From positions 4,227,001 through 4,291,000 of the forward strand of contig NZ_CP114905.1 of assembly GCF_027497195.1 (NCBI RefSeq): DNA of 64,000 bases. Reading direction: 5' to 3'. Each line of letters starts with the position of its first letter. Position 1 is the stretch's first letter. The stretch comes from Streptomyces sp. WMMC500. Its GTDB lineage: Bacteria; Actinomycetota; Actinomycetes; Streptomycetales; Streptomycetaceae. A program made the translations under genes and the position numbers. Positions 54,140-63,694 of the stretch are shown here, in pieces. A model generated the notes under the pieces. The model worked only from the letters and a program-made list of their open reading frames with translations. It was not told the DNA's origin and made no database searches.

Positions 54140-54641
54140 ACCCAGCCGCGAGACCCGCTACCGCCTCATCGACCCGTACCTGCGTTTCTGGCTCTCCTTC
54201 ATCGGCCCCGGCATCACGGCGGTCGAGCGCGGCCGTGGTGACCGCGTCCTCGACACCATCCGCGCAAGCTGGACGTCCTGGCGGGGCAGGGCCGTCGAGC
54301 CCGTCATCCGCGAAGCCTTGTGGCGGCTGGGCGCCGACGAAGGACAGCTCCCCGCGGGTACCGAGGCGATCGGCGGCTACTGGACCCGCACCAACGACCC
54401 GGAGATCGATCTCGTCGGCGCTGACCGCGCCCCCATCGCCAAGAAGATCACCCTCGTGGGTTCGGTCAAGTGGCTGGAGAGGAAGCCCTTCGACGACCGC
54501 GACCTCGCCCGCCTCCTCACGCACCGATCCCAGCTTCCCGGCGCCGACGACACCACCCCCTTGCTCGCCGTCACCCGCAGTGGCCGCACAGCCGACATCC
54601 CCGCCCTCACGCCCGAGGACCTCCATGCCGCCTGGGCCTGA
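54135..54641 (+). pseudogene. C-terminal remnant of a DUF234-type ATPase
   Basis: The frame reads SRETRYRLIDPYLRFWLSFI, then GRAVEPVIREALWRLGADEG, IGGYWTRTNDPEIDLVGADR and VGSVKWLERKPFDDRDLARL. This is the DUF234 domain that ends archaeal-type AAA ATPases (RYRLxDPYLRFWFxFV; a PD-(D/E)xK-like NDxEIDLV...GSVKW). The ATP-binding N-terminal 250 residues are missing. Its 5' edge abuts the opposite-strand hsdS remnant at about 54135, a recombination junction. Confidence 0.75.
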
Positions 54642-54726
54642 ATCCGTGACCGGCCCTGCCGCTACGTGCCGGTCTGGGCGGTAGTCCACCGAGTCGGCCC
54701 GTGAAGTCCTCGGCGACGGCGCGCCG

Positions 54727-55116
54727 TTACGGCTGACGGGGTGCGGGCTCGAAGAGTTCGACCGCATTGCCGGCGGGGTCGTCGAGCAGGATCTGCCGGC
54801 CGCCTCTGCCGGTGACGACGTCGTTGCGGAATACCGCCCCGGCCGTACGCAGCGCGGCCACCGTGGCGTCCAGGTCGTCGACCGTCAGTTGGATGCGGTT
54901 CCAGCCGCCCGGCTCGGGCCGCCGCCCGTCGGGCATGGCCTGCGCCGCGCCGCCCGGGCCCGTCGGGGCGGACAGCAGCAGGTACAGATCGCCGCGGGCC
55001 AGGGCGGCGAACCCCGGCGCGGGCCGTTGGTCGAGTGTGAAGCCCAGACGGGTGGTGTAGAAGTCGACCGCGTCGTCGACGTCGTCGACGATATAGCGGA
55101 CGGATACGCGACTCAT
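54727..55116 (-). CDS. VOC/glyoxalase family protein
   Basis: A 129-residue vicinal-oxygen-chelate protein made of two beta-alpha-beta-beta-beta units: VSVRYIVDDVDDAVDFYTTRLGF, and NRIQLTVDDLDATVAALRTAG with the closing LLDDPAGNAVELFEP. Metal-ligand positions look only partly conserved (the usual first His is replaced by Arg in VRYIV), so it may be a binding or resistance-type protein, not a glyoxalase. GGAAGGA lies eight bases before the ATG. It follows the immunity gene by 38 bases and may share its transcript. Confidence 0.85.
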   Translation of the reverse strand: MSRVSVRYIVDDVDDAVDFYTTRLGFTLDQRPAPGFAALARGDLYLLLSAPTGPGGAAQAMPDGRRPEPGGWNRIQLTVDDLDATVAALRTAGAVFRNDVVTGRGGRQILLDDPAGNAVELFEPAPRQP

Positions 55117-55154
55117 GGACGTCGGTCCTTCCCGGGGGTTCAGGTCCTGGCGGT

Positions 55155-55451
55155 TCAGGTCGAGAGGAAGTCCAGGGTCGCCCGGACCGCTCTCTCCAGG
55201 TCCTCGGGGCCGCACGCCACCCGCAGGATGCGGCCGTCCGCGGATCTGTGCAGCCAGGAACCGTCGATGCCTTCCTCCTGTTCGGGCGCAAGGGTGACGC
55301 CGTCCTTGCTCGTGCCGGGCAGGTCGACCTGGATAAGCCATCCGGGGTTGTCCAAGGTCTCGATCTTCACCCCGAACTCGTGCTCCCAGTCACCGTCGCA
55401 CTGCTCTGCATACCAGGCCCCCAGCGCGCGCAGCAGATCACGGGTTTCCAC
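55155..55451 (-). CDS. Imm53-type immunity protein
   Basis: A 98-residue acidic protein of the Imm53 family: LGAWYAEQCDGDWEHEFGVK and IETLDNPGWLIQVDLPGTS are its hallmarks, followed by a region ending SADGRILRVACGPEDLERAV. Immunity proteins bind and block the toxin domain of the cognate polymorphic toxin in the producing cell. The start overlaps the end of the RHS toxin gene by 14 bases, ensuring co-expression. The pairing with this toxin is inferred from position. Confidence 0.85.
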   Translation of the reverse strand: METRDLLRALGAWYAEQCDGDWEHEFGVKIETLDNPGWLIQVDLPGTSKDGVTLAPEQEEGIDGSWLHRSADGRILRVACGPEDLERAVRATLDFLST

Positions 55452-58400
55452 CGGGGGTTATCTCCCAGGGTTCGGCCGGCCGGGCAGAGCCGTCCGGCAG
55501 GTTGACGTGGGGTGTGGGGACGACCTGACCCGTCTTCTTGTCGAAGTGCGGCTGGCCCTGCATGTCGGCACGTTTCACCATCTCCCACGGCGCCGGGTTC
55601 TTGGGGTTGGACTGGGGAGCCCACTCCGCGTAGTGAACCACGCGGCCGGTGGAGGCGTCGCGCCGGAACGTCGTGTGCGGGCCGGTCGCGTCAGGGTCCG
55701 GTCGCAGCCCCTTCTTGCGGCCCTTCCCCCCGTTGCCGGCCGGCGGGCTGTGCGCGGCGAGGCCGAGGGGGTCGGTCCAGGTGGTGGGGTTGTGGGGGTA
55801 GGTGTACGGGTTGGGGGCGGGGGTCAGGCCCAGGGGGTCGAGGGTGGCGTAGCGGCCGGTGGCCGGGTCGTAGTGGCGGAGGACGTTGTAGTGCCAGCCG
55901 GTTTCGGCGTCCGCGTACTGGCCGGGGAAGCGCAGCGGCATCTCGTGGGCGTCACCGCTCGTCGCCAGCGGCAGTCCCCAGAGCGTGGACCTCTGCCGCC
56001 ACGCCGTCGCGCCGTCCTCGTCGACGAGTTCGGTGGGTGTGCCGACGAGGTCGGTGACGATGGCGTAGAACTCGCGGTCGATCTCGTCCTGGCCCGGGGT
56101 GTGCCGGGTCTGGGTGAGCGGCTGCAGTGCGCGGTGGTTCCAGGTCAGGGTGACCGGATCCGCGGACTCGCCGCCCGCGGTGGCCTGTTCGACGAGCGTG
56201 GATCCGTCCCAGGTGAAGTCGGTGCGTTCCGCCGCCGCGCCGGTGGTGTCGAGGCGCTCCTTGGCGACGCGGCGGCCGAATCCGTCGTAGTGGTAGCGCC
56301 AGGTGGCGCCGTCGGGGGTGACGACGTGGGTGAGGCGGTTGTCGGCGTCCCAGGTGTAGCGCCAGGTCTCGGGCCTCTTCGACAGCCGGCGGCGCTGCCG
56401 CAGGACGACGCGGCCGGCGGCGTCGTACTCGTAGCGGACACGTCCGGCGCGGGTGAGGAGGGTGCCCTGGAACGCGCGGTCGCCGACGGCGTCCGCGGCG
56501 TCCGCCACGGGCGGGACCGGCGGGTCGCCGGCGGTCGGCCAGTGGGCTTCGGTCTGGTTGCCGGCGGCGTCGTAGGTGTACGTCTCCCCGAAGGCGGCAC
56601 CCCCGGCATCGGTGGCGGCGAGCACCCGGCCCAGGGCGTCGAGATCATACGTCCGGACGCCGGCGAAGCCGTCGTCGCGTGCGGTGAGGTGGCCGTCGGC
56701 GCGGTAGCGGTACTCGCGTACGGCGGCGGCCCGGCCCGCGGGCCCGTCGACCGTCTGGCGGGTGAGGCGGCCCGCCGGGTCCCACTGCTGGGTGTACGTC
56801 AGCCGGTCACCGACCCTGCGCGCGGTCTCGCGTCCGAGGGGGTCGTGGTCGAAGGTGAGGGTGCGCCCGTCGGTGGTGAGGGTGGCTGCGAGGCCGTCGG
56901 GGGTGTAGGTCCACGCGCTGTGGTGCCCGGAGGGTGTGGTGCGGGTCAGCAGCCGGTCGGCGGCGTCGTAGGTGAAGGTGAGCGTGCGGCCGTTGGTGGT
57001 CTCGGTGAGGAGGTTACCTAGCCGGTCGTAGGTGCGGGCGAGTTCGACGCCCGGGGTGAGGGCGCGGGTCACGCGGCCCAGCGCGTCGTGCTCGTAGCGG
57101 CTGACGCCCTGCTCCGAGGTCGTGGCCGTCACCCGCCCCAGGAGGTCGTAGTCGTGGGACAGCTTCTGTCCCGCGGCGTTGGTGCGGGTGCGTATCTGGT
57201 CGGCGGCGTCGTGGGTGTAGCGGGTGACGCGGCCGTCGAAGTCGGATTCCACTACCAGGCGGCCCGCTTCGTCGTAGTCGTAGTCCCAGGTGCGGCCGGC
57301 CGGATCGGTGACGCGGAGGAGGTTGAGCTCGGTGTCGCGGGTGTAGCGGTAGGTGGCGCCGTCCGGGTAGGTGGTGGAGGCGAGCTGGTCGAAGGCGCCG
57401 TACGTGTACGTGGTGGTGGCCCCGCCGGGCTCGTGCCTGGCGAGCAGGTTGCCCTCCGGGTCCCAGTCGAGCGTCTCCGCGCCGCCGAGCGGATCGGTGC
57501 GCTCAAGCAGACGTCCCTCCACCGACCACCGGCTTCGGGTACGCGCGCCGAGCGGATCGGTCAGCGTGACGGGCCGGCCGAAGGCGTCCCGCGTGAGGGT
57601 GGTGGTCTCCCCGACGGGATCGGTGACGGCGATCGGCAGGCCGGCCGCGTCGCACCGGACCCGGGTTTGCCCGCCGGCGGCGTCGGTGACCGAGGTCAGC
57701 CCGCCGTGCGCGTCGTAGCCGAAGCGGCTGCGGCGGCCCGCGGGGTCGAGGGTCGTGACGCGGTTGCCGCGGGCGTCGTAGGCGAACTCCCAGCGGGAGC
57801 CGTCGGCCTCCACCAGTTCCACGGGCAGGCGCAGCTCGTTGTAGACGGCCTGCTTCCGGCTGCCGTCGGGGAGCACCAGGGCGGCCAGGTCCCCCCTGGT
57901 GTCGTACTCGTAGCGTGTGGTGCGGCCGAGGGAGTCGGTGTAGGCGCTGAGCCGCTCGTCGAGGTCGTACTCGCGCCGGATGGTACGGCCGTGGGCGTCG
58001 GTCTGCGCGACGAGCTGGAAGCCGGCGTTGAACTCGTACACGGTGCTGTGGCCGCGCGAGTCGGTCGCGGTGGTGCGCAGATGCTCCGGTTCGTAACGGT
58101 AGGAGTACTCCAGGGCCCGGTCCGTTCCCGTGGAGAACACGCAGCGGCCGGCGTCGTCGTACTCGTAGCGGTACCAGGTCCCGTTGCGGTCCTCCCAGCG
58201 GGTCAGCCTCGCCTCCTCGTCGTAGGAGAAGAGCAGGGGCAGTCCGGAGGAGTTGAAGACCTTCTCCAGCAGGCCGTCGGCGTCGTAGTCGCAGGCGAGC
58301 AGCACCGGTTCCGCAGGGTCGGACAGCAGCCGCAGGGAGGTCACGCGGCCGTCGTAGACGGCGACACCGACGCGGTAGCCGCCGGAGTGCGCGAGCTCGT

Positions 58401-59910
58401 GGAGCTCGCCGTCGTCGCGGTAGCGGAAGTCGAGGCGGTTGCCGTTGCGGTCGATGACCGCCGAGACCGGCAGGTCGTTGCCGGGCCGGTTCGGGACCGG
58501 CGCGAAGAGGAGGACCCGTCCGGTCTCCGGCTGGTCCACGACGAGCGGTGTGCCCGGCCTGCCGTCCCATGTGAGGCCCCAGCGCGGTCCGGCGACGGGG
58601 AAGACGGCGGTCTCCCCGTCGGCGAGAGGCGTCGGGTAGACGAGGGTCATGCCGTCGGCGGTGAGGAGGTGCACCGCGTCGTCGGTGAGGAACAGCCGCT
58701 GATCCAGCGTGGACGCCCACGAGCTGCCGAAGCAGCGGCCCTCGGTGTACGTGGTGATGTGGTGGCGCTCAAGGACCAGGGGAAGCACCCCGGGCAGCTC
58801 GACGTCGGTGGCCGAGAGGGTCATCTCGCCGGTGGCGAGGTCGACGGGGTCGCCGCAGCCGTTGCGCTTGAACATCTGCACGGCCTTCTGGCGGAACGTC
58901 TTGCCCATGCCCTTCACGCCCGCGGACATGGCCTTCAGGCCGCCCTTGGCGACCGCCTTGAGGCCGCCGGCCATCTTGCCGAGCTTGGCGAGGGAGGTGA
59001 TGCCCTTCAGGCCGGGGATGCAGTCCAGGGCCGCGAAGGCGACGTCCCAGAGGCTCGCCTGGCCGTTCATGTACTTGTAGAGGGTGTCGGCGAGGACGAC
59101 GAGGGCGGCGGCCAGCACGACCCAGGCCAGCGGCCCGCCGATGATCAGGACAACGATCCCCAGGACCGCGACGATCACCTTGCAGACGTTGACTATCGTG
59201 TCCCAGTTGTCCTTGACCCAGTCGACCGCCTTCTCCCACCACTTCCGGTTCTGAATACCGGCGTCGGAGGCGTCTTCGAGCTTGTCCTTGGCTTCGGAGG
59301 CGGCGTCCTCGCGCATCTTCTTGGCGTCGGCGGCCATCTTCTTGGCGGCTTCGAGGCCGGCTTCGGCGTTGTCGACGGCCGACTGCGCGGAGGACTGGGC
59401 GGACTTGGCGTCGGTGGCGTTACGGGTGGCGGCCCGTACCTCGGACTCGTCGGGCTTCTCCCTGCCCTCCTTCTCGTCGTACTCCTCGGTCTTCGCCGTC
59501 GCCCGCTCGACCCACGAGTTCGCCGAATCCAGGCGGCCGGCGGCGGCGGTCAGGTCGTTCCGCGCCTCTCGTCCGTTGGCGAGGGCCCTGTCGGCGAGGG
59601 ACTGGGCGCGCTCCAGCTTCGGCCAGTACGCGGCCAGCGCGTCACCTGCCAGGTCGTACGAGCGCTGGAGCTTCTTCAGGTTCTTGGGGACTTCCTCGAA
59701 CTCGTCCTGGAAGGCCTTCGCCGTCTTCCCCGCCCACCGCAGCAGCGCGTCCTCGCCCGCCATGCCCTTGATCTGCCGCAGCGCATCGGCGACATCGTCG
59801 GCGAAGTCGTGCAGCTCACGCGCCAGTTGCTTGACCCGCTCCGGATCCCCCGGCACCGGATCCTCGTCCAGATCGAGCACATGCCAGTCCGTCGGGCGAT
59901 TCCCCACCAT
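55438..59910 (-). CDS. RHS-repeat polymorphic toxin
   Basis: A 1490-residue toxin. Residues 1-about 235 are helical, WXG-like and coiled coil (LARELHDFADDVADALRQIK, SAQSSAQSAVDNAEAGL). Membrane helices at about 250-290 (IVNVCKVIVAVLGIVVLIIG) are followed by a Gly/Lys-rich link and, near 345, CGDPVDLATGEMTLS, the opening of the RHS region. About 40 YD repeats (YDEAGRLVVESDFDGRVTRY-type) form the cocoon. The core ends near 1360-1410 with HYDPATGRYATLDPLGLTPA and WTDPLGLA. The last about 80 residues are the variable toxin, with GPHTTFRRDASTGRVVHYAE, NPAPWEMVKRADMQGQPHF and TPHVNLPDG, most like the polymorphic-toxin type 24 (Ntox24) family, probably a nuclease. Start chosen for GGAGGGG before the ATG at 59908-59910; another ATG lies five codons upstream. 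Confidence 0.9.
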   Translation of the reverse strand: MVGNRPTDWHVLDLDEDPVPGDPERVKQLARELHDFADDVADALRQIKGMAGEDALLRWAGKTAKAFQDEFEEVPKNLKKLQRSYDLAGDALAAYWPKLERAQSLADRALANGREARNDLTAAAGRLDSANSWVERATAKTEEYDEKEGREKPDESEVRAATRNATDAKSAQSSAQSAVDNAEAGLEAAKKMAADAKKMREDAASEAKDKLEDASDAGIQNRKWWEKAVDWVKDNWDTIVNVCKVIVAVLGIVVLIIGGPLAWVVLAAALVVLADTLYKYMNGQASLWDVAFAALDCIPGLKGITSLAKLGKMAGGLKAVAKGGLKAMSAGVKGMGKTFRQKAVQMFKRNGCGDPVDLATGEMTLSATDVELPGVLPLVLERHHITTYTEGRCFGSSWASTLDQRLFLTDDAVHLLTADGMTLVYPTPLADGETAVFPVAGPRWGLTWDGRPGTPLVVDQPETGRVLLFAPVPNRPGNDLPVSAVIDRNGNRLDFRYRDDGELHELAHSGGYRVGVAVYDGRVTSLRLLSDPAEPVLLACDYDADGLLEKVFNSSGLPLLFSYDEEARLTRWEDRNGTWYRYEYDDAGRCVFSTGTDRALEYSYRYEPEHLRTTATDSRGHSTVYEFNAGFQLVAQTDAHGRTIRREYDLDERLSAYTDSLGRTTRYEYDTRGDLAALVLPDGSRKQAVYNELRLPVELVEADGSRWEFAYDARGNRVTTLDPAGRRSRFGYDAHGGLTSVTDAAGGQTRVRCDAAGLPIAVTDPVGETTTLTRDAFGRPVTLTDPLGARTRSRWSVEGRLLERTDPLGGAETLDWDPEGNLLARHEPGGATTTYTYGAFDQLASTTYPDGATYRYTRDTELNLLRVTDPAGRTWDYDYDEAGRLVVESDFDGRVTRYTHDAADQIRTRTNAAGQKLSHDYDLLGRVTATTSEQGVSRYEHDALGRVTRALTPGVELARTYDRLGNLLTETTNGRTLTFTYDAADRLLTRTTPSGHHSAWTYTPDGLAATLTTDGRTLTFDHDPLGRETARRVGDRLTYTQQWDPAGRLTRQTVDGPAGRAAAVREYRYRADGHLTARDDGFAGVRTYDLDALGRVLAATDAGGAAFGETYTYDAAGNQTEAHWPTAGDPPVPPVADAADAVGDRAFQGTLLTRAGRVRYEYDAAGRVVLRQRRRLSKRPETWRYTWDADNRLTHVVTPDGATWRYHYDGFGRRVAKERLDTTGAAAERTDFTWDGSTLVEQATAGGESADPVTLTWNHRALQPLTQTRHTPGQDEIDREFYAIVTDLVGTPTELVDEDGATAWRQRSTLWGLPLATSGDAHEMPLRFPGQYADAETGWHYNVLRHYDPATGRYATLDPLGLTPAPNPYTYPHNPTTWTDPLGLAAHSPPAGNGGKGRKKGLRPDPDATGPHTTFRRDASTGRVVHYAEWAPQSNPKNPAPWEMVKRADMQGQPHFDKKTGQVVPTPHVNLPDGSARPAEPWEITPGGNP

Positions 59911-59979
59911 TCGCCACCCCTCCATGCCACCAGGTCAGCGGTTGCACGAGCATCGGGACAGGCTACTTCGCCACGGCCG

Positions 59980-60207
59980 TCAGTGGCGGGACGCGTGGGC
60001 GAAGCGGTGGGCGAGGGTGTGGAACGCCTCCTTCGGTTCCCAGTGCCAGGGGGACGCCGGGTCGTCCCGGTCGTCGCGGATCGATTTCACGAGGGCGTAG
60101 CTCGCCTTGTCCTCGTCGCGGGCCGGGTCCGCCGACCTCCGCCTGGTCCACCCCCGCCCCGCCTGACCGGCCAGCCGGCGGGCCTTGCCGAGGGACGCTC
60201 CCCGTCT
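59980..60207 (-). pseudogene. orphan C-terminal fragment downstream of pentapeptide gene
   Basis: From the stop of the pentapeptide gene the same frame stays open for 75 codons: SLGKARRLAGQAGRGWTRRR, DKASYALVKSIRDDRDDPAS, then WHWEPKEAFHTLAHRFAHAS and TGA at 59980. It has no ATG and no ribosome binding site. Codon usage looks protein-like and the C-terminus resembles a conserved actinobacterial tail, so it may be a gene that has lost its 5' part. Low confidence. Confidence 0.3.
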
Positions 60208-61488
60208 TCACCCGTCGTCGGGGCGCGGCGTCGTTTCGGCTTCCACTTCGTCGATCCGTGCCTGCACCGCCGGGTCCTCCCGGATGTGCGGCGGCAGCCC
60301 GGTGAGCGAGGTGATGCGAGCGGACACGACCTGCCGTACGGTCACCTGCGTCCCGGCGAGGTTCGCGAACCGCAGGTCCGCCCCCGTGAAGTCCGCCCCG
60401 GTGAGGCGCGCGCCCTTCAGGTTCGCGAGTCTGAGGTCCGCGCCCCGCAACGTCGCACTCCGCAGGTCCGCGTGCGTGAGGTCCGCCTCGGACAGGACAG
60501 CGCCGGTCAGGTTCGCCCTGGGGGCGATGGCGCGCTTCAGGTTCGCGTCGGTCAGGGCCGCACGCGTCAGATTCGTGCGGGCCAGGAACGCCCCGTTCAG
60601 GTTCGCTTCGTACAGGAACGCGCCGTACATGTCGGCTTCCCCCAGGTACGCGCCCTTGAGGTTCGCCCCCCACAGGTCCGCCCGCCGCAGGTTCGCCGTG
60701 ACCGGTGACGTACCGCTCCGGTCCTCTTCCGGCTCGTCGCGTCCCCGCCCGCTCAGCTCCCCCAGGAACGCCCCCTCCAGGTTGGCCTCGTTCAGGCTGG
60801 CGCCCCTCAGGTCGGCCCCGGCCAGGACCGCGTCCGTCAGATCCGCGCCGCCCAGCTTCGCGTGGGCGAGCCGTGCGCCGTGGGCTGCGTTCGCGCCGTC
60901 CAGAACGGCGCGGGGTAAGTGGGCACCGGTCAGGTCGACCCTTGCGGTGCCGTCGTGTGCGGAGTCGCGGGTGGTCAGGATGGTCAGGGCCGCATGGACG
61001 TCGGTCGGGACGTCCTCGTCCTCGGCGAGGGGTTCGTCAGCGTGGGTGCGCACGTATGCGGACAGGACGTTGACCAGGGTGGGGTGGTCGCGAGGGGAGT
61101 CCTCCATGATGCGCTGAAGGGCGTACAAGCCACCGAGGCGGACGTCGATCGCGTCCTCGCCGAGGTTGGCGATGGCGGCCGTGTAGCGGTCCGTGATCTG
61201 CCCCTCCTCGGAGAGGGACAGTTCCTGCCGCACCTGGTTGACCTGAACGTTGGAGTACCACAGGCCGGCCACGGCCACCACGGCGGTGACCAGCACCGTC
61301 ACCAGCTCGATTCTGCGCAGCATGTCCGGTCCCGACCCGGCGGCCCCCGCCGCCACCGGCCGGGCGGGCGTACGGGCGCGAGCGCGTCGGCCCGCACGGG
61401 TCCACGGCGGCCGGCCGGAGGATGGCCAACCGCGCGCGGCGCGACGTGCCCGGGCACGGCGGAGTTGCTGACTGCGGCGGTACGACAT
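60208..61488 (-). CDS. membrane-anchored pentapeptide-repeat protein
   Basis: A 426-residue protein. A basic N-terminus (first 50 residues rich in Arg/Ala) precedes one membrane helix, LVTVLVTAVVAVAGLWYS, at about 63-80. A segment common to such proteins follows (ITDRYTAAIANLGEDAIDVRLGGLYALQRIMEDS), then from about 180 to 385 a run of A(D/N)LxX pentapeptides (ANLKGAYLGEADMYGAFLYE type) forming a right-handed quadrilateral beta-helix. A 20-residue acidic insert (SGRGRDEPEEDRSGTSPV) interrupts the helix near 250. Function unknown; relatives are membrane-associated scaffolds. The downstream frame is open beyond the stop. Confidence 0.85.
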   Translation of the reverse strand: MSYRRSQQLRRARARRAARGWPSSGRPPWTRAGRRARARTPARPVAAGAAGSGPDMLRRIELVTVLVTAVVAVAGLWYSNVQVNQVRQELSLSEEGQITDRYTAAIANLGEDAIDVRLGGLYALQRIMEDSPRDHPTLVNVLSAYVRTHADEPLAEDEDVPTDVHAALTILTTRDSAHDGTARVDLTGAHLPRAVLDGANAAHGARLAHAKLGGADLTDAVLAGADLRGASLNEANLEGAFLGELSGRGRDEPEEDRSGTSPVTANLRRADLWGANLKGAYLGEADMYGAFLYEANLNGAFLARTNLTRAALTDANLKRAIAPRANLTGAVLSEADLTHADLRSATLRGADLRLANLKGARLTGADFTGADLRFANLAGTQVTVRQVVSARITSLTGLPPHIREDPAVQARIDEVEAETTPRPDDG

Positions 61489-61863
61489 AGCCCTATTCGA
61501 CCGGCCCCGAACAGCCGCCGGGGACGGTTTGGCTCACCTGGAGGGAGTCAGCACGCGGTCGGCACCTCTGCGGTGACCCCGGGCACGATGCCCGGCCCGA
61601 TGACCGGCGTCAGGTTCTTCCAGGCCACGGCCACGTCGATCCGCACGCGCGCCGGCCGCCACCGCGCCGGGGCGCGGGTCCGCGACGTGCCGGTGTGGCC
61701 TGCCGCGGGCGGCGGGCACGCGGACCGTACGCCTTGCCGGTGACGGCGCCCGGCTCCGCGGCGGCGTCTGGCCTGGACCGCGGCCCGGGCGTGGTACGGC
61801 TGGGCCTGGTCGTCGGCGTGTGCCGGGCGACACGTGCCGGCACCGTCCCTCAGGAGATCGCCG
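61489..61863. other. 375-base spacer before the kdp operon
   Basis: No clear gene. On the minus strand a short open stretch ending at about 61549 reads VRIDVAVAWKNLTPVIGPGI, protein-like but without a start, perhaps a remnant. The kdp promoter must lie in the last 100 bases; I see no clear consensus or riboswitch. No kdpD/kdpE genes are upstream. Confidence 0.5.
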
Positions 61864-61947
61864 ATGGCCGATGTGGTCTTCGTCGCCGTGACCGTCGCGT
61901 TCTTCGGTCTGCTGGTCCTGGTGGTGAAGGGGGCCGAGCGCCGGTGA
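61864..61947 (+). CDS. 27-residue membrane peptide preceding kdpF
   Basis: ATG at 61864 encodes [20 protein letters not shown] followed by VKGAERR: one membrane helix with a basic C-terminus. Its stop overlaps the kdpF start in GTGA (61944-61947), so it is translationally coupled to the kdp operon, and GGAG lies about nine bases upstream. It is not KdpF itself, which follows. The coupling suggests an extra small subunit or assembly peptide of the potassium pump. Confidence 0.65.
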   Translation: MADVVFVAVTVAFFGLLVLVVKGAERR

Positions 61948-62033
61948 ACGCGGAGAACACGGTCGGCCTGATCGCCTCGGCCGGCCTGCTGCTCTACCTC
62001 GTCCTCGCCCTGCTCTTCCCGGACCGGTTCTGA
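61944..62033 (+). CDS. kdpF: K+-transporting ATPase subunit KdpF
   Basis: A 29-residue peptide ([20 protein letters not shown] then LALLFPDRF) with one membrane helix and the FPDRF ending typical of KdpF, which stabilises the KdpFABC complex. GTG start; TGATG overlap with kdpA. Confidence 0.88.
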   Translation: MNAENTVGLIASAGLLLYLVLALLFPDRF

Positions 62034-63694
62034 TGAGCGACGCCGCCGCCGGTCTGACGACGATCGGCGTGCTGGTGGTCGCGCTGGCGGTGGCCCACGT
62101 GCCGATGGGCGAGTACATGGCGCGGGTGTACACCGGCCGGCGGCACCTGGCCGTCGAGCGGCTGGTGTACCGGGTGGTGCGGGTCGCTCCGGACAGCGAG
62201 CAGCGGTGGACCGCGTACGCGCTGTCGCTGCTGGGGTTCTCCGCGGTGTCGGTGCTCTTCCTGTACGCCTTCCTGCGGGTGCAGGGCGTGCTCCCGCTCT
62301 CGCTGGGATTCGGGGCCGTCCCGGCCGCCGGGGCGTTCAACACCGCCGTGTCGTTCGTGACGAACACGAACTGGCAGTGGTACGCCGGAGAATCCACGCT
62401 GGGCCACCTGGTGCAGATGGCCGGTCTCGCGGTGCAGAACTTCCTGTCGGCGGCGGTCGGCATGGCGGTGGCCGTCGCCCTGGTGCGCGGGCTGGCCCGG
62501 TCCCGGACCGACCAGATCGGCAACTTCTGGGTCGACCTCGTGCGCGGCACGGTGCGCATCCTGCTGCCGCTGGCGTTCGTGGCCGCGGTCGTGCTGGTCG
62601 CCGGGGGCGTGGTGCAGAACTTCGCCGGCCCCGAGGAGGTGCGTACGGCGGGCGGCGGGGTGCAGGCGCTCGTCGGCGGGCCGGTCGCCTCGCAGGAGGC
62701 GATCAAGGAGCTGGGGACGAACGGGGGCGGGTTCTTCAACGCCAACTCCGCGCATCCCTTCGAGAACCCGAACCCGTTCACGAACCTCTTCGAGATCTTC
62801 CTCCTGCTGCTCATCCCGAGCGCGCTGCCCCGGACCTTCGGGCGGATGGCCGGCAGCACCCGTCAGGGATGGGCGGTCCTGGCCGCGATGGCGGTCCTGT
62901 GGGCGGGCGGGCTGGCGGCGGTGACCGCCGCCGAGGTCGCGCATCCGGGCAGCGTGCCGCAGGCCGTGGGCGCGTCCCTGGAGGGCAAGGAGCAGCGCTT
63001 CGGCGTGTGGAACTCGGCGCTGTTCGCCCACGCGACGACCATGACCTCCAGCGGGGCGGTGGACTCGGCCCACGACAGCTACACCGCGCTCGGCGGCGGG
63101 GTGCTGCTGCTGAACATGCTGCTGGGGGAGGTGTCGCCGGGGGGAGCGGGATCGGGCCTGTACGGAATGCTCGTCATGGCCGTGCTGGCGGTGTTCCTGG
63201 CGGGGCTCATGGTGGGCCGCACGCCCGAGTACCTGGGCAAGAAGATCCGCGGCCGCGAGATCACGTACGTCGCGCTGTACGTGCTGGCGATGCCGCTCGC
63301 GGTGCTGCTGGGCACCGGACTGGCCCTCGGTTTCCCCGGGCCGCGCGAGTCCCTCCTCAACCCCGGGCCGCACGGCCTGTCCGAGGTGCTGTACGCCTTC
63401 GCCTCGGCCGGCAACAACAACGGCAGCGCCTTCGCCGGGCTGAGCGCGGACACCGACTTCTACAACGCCGCGCTGGGTCTTGCCATGCTCGTCGGCCGGT
63501 TCCTGCCGATCGTCTTCGCCCTCGCCCTCGCGGGCTCCCTGGCCCGCGGGCGGCCGGTCCCGGTCGACGAGGGCACGCTGCCGACCCACCGGCCGCTCTT
63601 CGTCCTCCTGCTGGTCGGCGTCGTGGTCATCGTGGCCGGGCTGGCCTTCTTCCCCGCGCTCGCGCTCGGCCCGCTCGCGGAGGGGCTGTCATGA
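62033..63694 (+). CDS. kdpA: K+-transporting ATPase subunit KdpA
   Basis: A 553-residue channel-like subunit of the high-affinity KdpFABC potassium pump, with about ten membrane helices. Selectivity-filter segments are visible: [40 protein letters not shown] (GTNGG), and later [12 protein letters not shown] and [12 protein letters not shown]. Length is standard. It overlaps kdpF by one base and kdpB by four (ATGA), so translation is coupled. Usually induced by potassium limitation or osmotic upshift via KdpDE, which are not in the window. Confidence 0.97.
   Translation: MSDAAAGLTTIGVLVVALAVAHVPMGEYMARVYTGRRHLAVERLVYRVVRVAPDSEQRWTAYALSLLGFSAVSVLFLYAFLRVQGVLPLSLGFGAVPAAGAFNTAVSFVTNTNWQWYAGESTLGHLVQMAGLAVQNFLSAAVGMAVAVALVRGLARSRTDQIGNFWVDLVRGTVRILLPLAFVAAVVLVAGGVVQNFAGPEEVRTAGGGVQALVGGPVASQEAIKELGTNGGGFFNANSAHPFENPNPFTNLFEIFLLLLIPSALPRTFGRMAGSTRQGWAVLAAMAVLWAGGLAAVTAAEVAHPGSVPQAVGASLEGKEQRFGVWNSALFAHATTMTSSGAVDSAHDSYTALGGGVLLLNMLLGEVSPGGAGSGLYGMLVMAVLAVFLAGLMVGRTPEYLGKKIRGREITYVALYVLAMPLAVLLGTGLALGFPGPRESLLNPGPHGLSEVLYAFASAGNNNGSAFAGLSADTDFYNAALGLAMLVGRFLPIVFALALAGSLARGRPVPVDEGTLPTHRPLFVLLLVGVVVIVAGLAFFPALALGPLAEGLS

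Noticed and set aside
57088..60708. 1206-codon open frame antisense to the RHS toxin
   Set aside because: Shadow of the YD repeats, which give periodic Val/Gly-rich antisense translation.
61994..63589. 531-codon open frame antisense to kdpA
   Set aside because: kdpA is certain; the antisense product has no domain.
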